From: Planctomycetaceae bacterium UBA4655
GTDB lineage: Bacteria > Planctomycetota > Planctomycetia > Pirellulales > UBA1268
DNA length: 5,156 nt
NCBI GenBank assembly: GCA_002405515.1
Contig: DHLZ01000116.1
Span: 8,714-13,869 of the forward strand
Reading direction: 5' to 3'
The notes beneath the pieces are model-generated. The model was not told where the DNA came from and searched no databases. It saw only the letters and a list, made by a program, of their open reading frames with translations. Shown one piece after another: positions 4,359 through 5,156 of the stretch. A program made the position numbers and the translations under genes. Numbering within the stretch: the stretch's first letter is position 1; the number at the start of each line of letters is the position of its first letter.

Positions 4359-5156
4359 ATGAACATCGTGGATCTCATCACAAGCCAATTGAGCGGCGAA
4401 GTGCTCGGCAAGCTCGGCGGCCTCGTCGGCGCGAGCGAATCGCAGACGAAGTCGGCCACGACGGCCGCCGTGCCGGCGATCCTGGCCTCGCTCGGCAAGC
4501 TCGCCGCGTCGAGCGGAGGCGCCGACAAGTTGGCCTCGGCGATGGGCGGCCTCGATCTCGGCATGCTCGGCAACCTCGTGGGAGCGCTCTCGGGCGGCGG
4601 TGCCTCCAACATCGGCCGCAGCGGCGGCGACCTGCTCGGGTCGCTCCTCGGATCGGGTGGCCTGTCGATGCTCGTGAAGGTGCTCGGCGCGTTCGTGAAG
4701 ATGAACCCCGACATGACGCGGAAGCTCGTCGGCTACCTCGCCCCGGTCGTGCTCGGCATCGTCGCCAAGCAATTCACCGGCCGGCCCGACGCGACGGGCG
4801 TCTCGCGGCTCTTCTCGGAGCAGCAGTCGAACATCTCGCGGGCGATTCCAGCCGGCTTGTCGCTCGCCGACCTCGGCGAGAAGAAGGCCGGCATGCCGGC
4901 GTGGCTGCCGCTGGCGGCGGTCGTCGCGCTGGCGGCCGCGGCCTGGTACCTGTTCGACCAGAGGAAGGCGAACCGAAACGACGAGATCGACGTGATCGAG
5001 GAGGTCGTCGTCACGCAGCGGACGGAGAAGCCGGCCGACGAGACCCAGCGCCCGGTGGACGCGACCGACGCGATCAAGCTGGCGACCGGGGCCGTGCAGG
5101 TCGGGAAGGACCTCACCTCGCTCCTCGGGGGCCTCACGGACGTGCTCGGCGGCGTC
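4359..5156 (+). CDS. DUF937 (YidB-like) family protein with one transmembrane helix (3' partial)
   Basis: An uninterrupted frame of 266 codons runs from the ATG to the right edge, so the C-terminus is missing. The start has a GGAGA ribosome site (4346-4350) with an 8-base spacer. Residues 1-170 match the DUF937 pattern: an N-terminal MNIVDLITSQLSGEVLGKLGG, then alternating Gly/Leu/Ala-rich helices (AVPAILASLGKLA; GLDLGMLGNLVGALSGG; GGDLLGSLLGSG), and PDMTRKLVGYLAPVVLGIVAKQF. A membrane helix follows at 180-199 (MPAWLPLAAVVALAAAAWYL), flanked by EKK and QRK charges. After it comes an acidic linker (208-235) and the start of another helical Gly/Leu segment (251-266). DUF937 has no established reaction; the E. 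coli member YidB is uncharacterised. The helix orientation is not certain, and whether a further domain follows is outside the window. It is divergent from the GTPase gene. Confidence 0.88.
   Translation, partial: MNIVDLITSQLSGEVLGKLGGLVGASESQTKSATTAAVPAILASLGKLAASSGGADKLASAMGGLDLGMLGNLVGALSGGGASNIGRSGGDLLGSLLGSGGLSMLVKVLGAFVKMNPDMTRKLVGYLAPVVLGIVAKQFTGRPDATGVSRLFSEQQSNISRAIPAGLSLADLGEKKAGMPAWLPLAAVVALAAAAWYLFDQRKANRNDEIDVIEEVVVTQRTEKPADETQRPVDATDAIKLATGAVQVGKDLTSLLGGLTDVLGGV

Noticed and set aside
3118..4362. Plus-strand open frame of 414 codons antisense to the GTPase gene
   Set aside because: High GC removes stops from the antisense frame. The product has no family features and spans the GTPase promoter region.
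2717..4714. Minus-strand open frame of 665 codons across the GTPase gene and antisense to the DUF937 gene
   Set aside because: It is a frame shadow: Arg/Pro/Gly-rich, no recognisable motifs, and it overlaps two genes with clear family signatures in other frames.

Overview
This is a GC-rich bacterial window with seven supportable protein genes, two of them cut by the window edges. Codon use is strongly GC-biased. The gene set (an ArsP/DUF318-like permease, back-to-back PIN-domain toxin-antitoxin pairs, a COG0523 metallochaperone GTPase and a membrane-anchored DUF937 protein) would fit a planctomycete or another high-GC environmental bacterium. No rRNA or other phylogenetic marker is present, so that placement is a guess.

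Layout. (1) 1-1064, plus strand: the C-terminal part of a polytopic membrane protein, probably an ArsP/DUF318-like permease, with a long soluble C-terminal extension. (2) 1181-1802, minus strand: a type II toxin-antitoxin pair, a ribbon-helix-helix antitoxin followed by a VapC-like PIN toxin, overlapping by 17 bp. (3) 2019-2647, plus strand: a second, unrelated pair, a Phd/YefM-type antitoxin followed by another PIN toxin, joined by a 4-base GTGA overlap. The two modules are divergent and share a 216-bp control region (1803-2018). That region holds an inverted repeat in front of each module. (4) 2731-4113, minus strand: a COG0523/G3E GTPase of the ZagA(YciC)/ZigA type, implicated elsewhere in zinc homeostasis. 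It has two in-frame repeat expansions: four 21-bp units just before the CxCC metal site, and a 12-bp duplication in an acidic C-terminal tail. (5) 4359-5156, plus strand: the N-terminal part of a DUF937-family protein with one transmembrane helix, running off the right edge.

How they work together. Each antitoxin-toxin pair is expected to be self-contained and autoregulated. The GTPase and the DUF937 gene are divergent across a 245-bp intergenic region (4114-4358). On the GTPase side this holds an AT-rich Fur/Zur-like dyad over a candidate -35 element, which would fit zinc-responsive control. On the other side lie a strong GC hairpin and a candidate promoter for the DUF937 gene. Nothing functionally links the permease, the toxin modules and the GTPase except position.

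There is no convincing undescribed multi-gene system here. The most distinctive items are the heptad-repeat insertion in the GTPase and the operator-like palindromes. No tRNA, rRNA, CRISPR array or insertion sequence was seen, and no gene-free stretch exceeds 300 bases.
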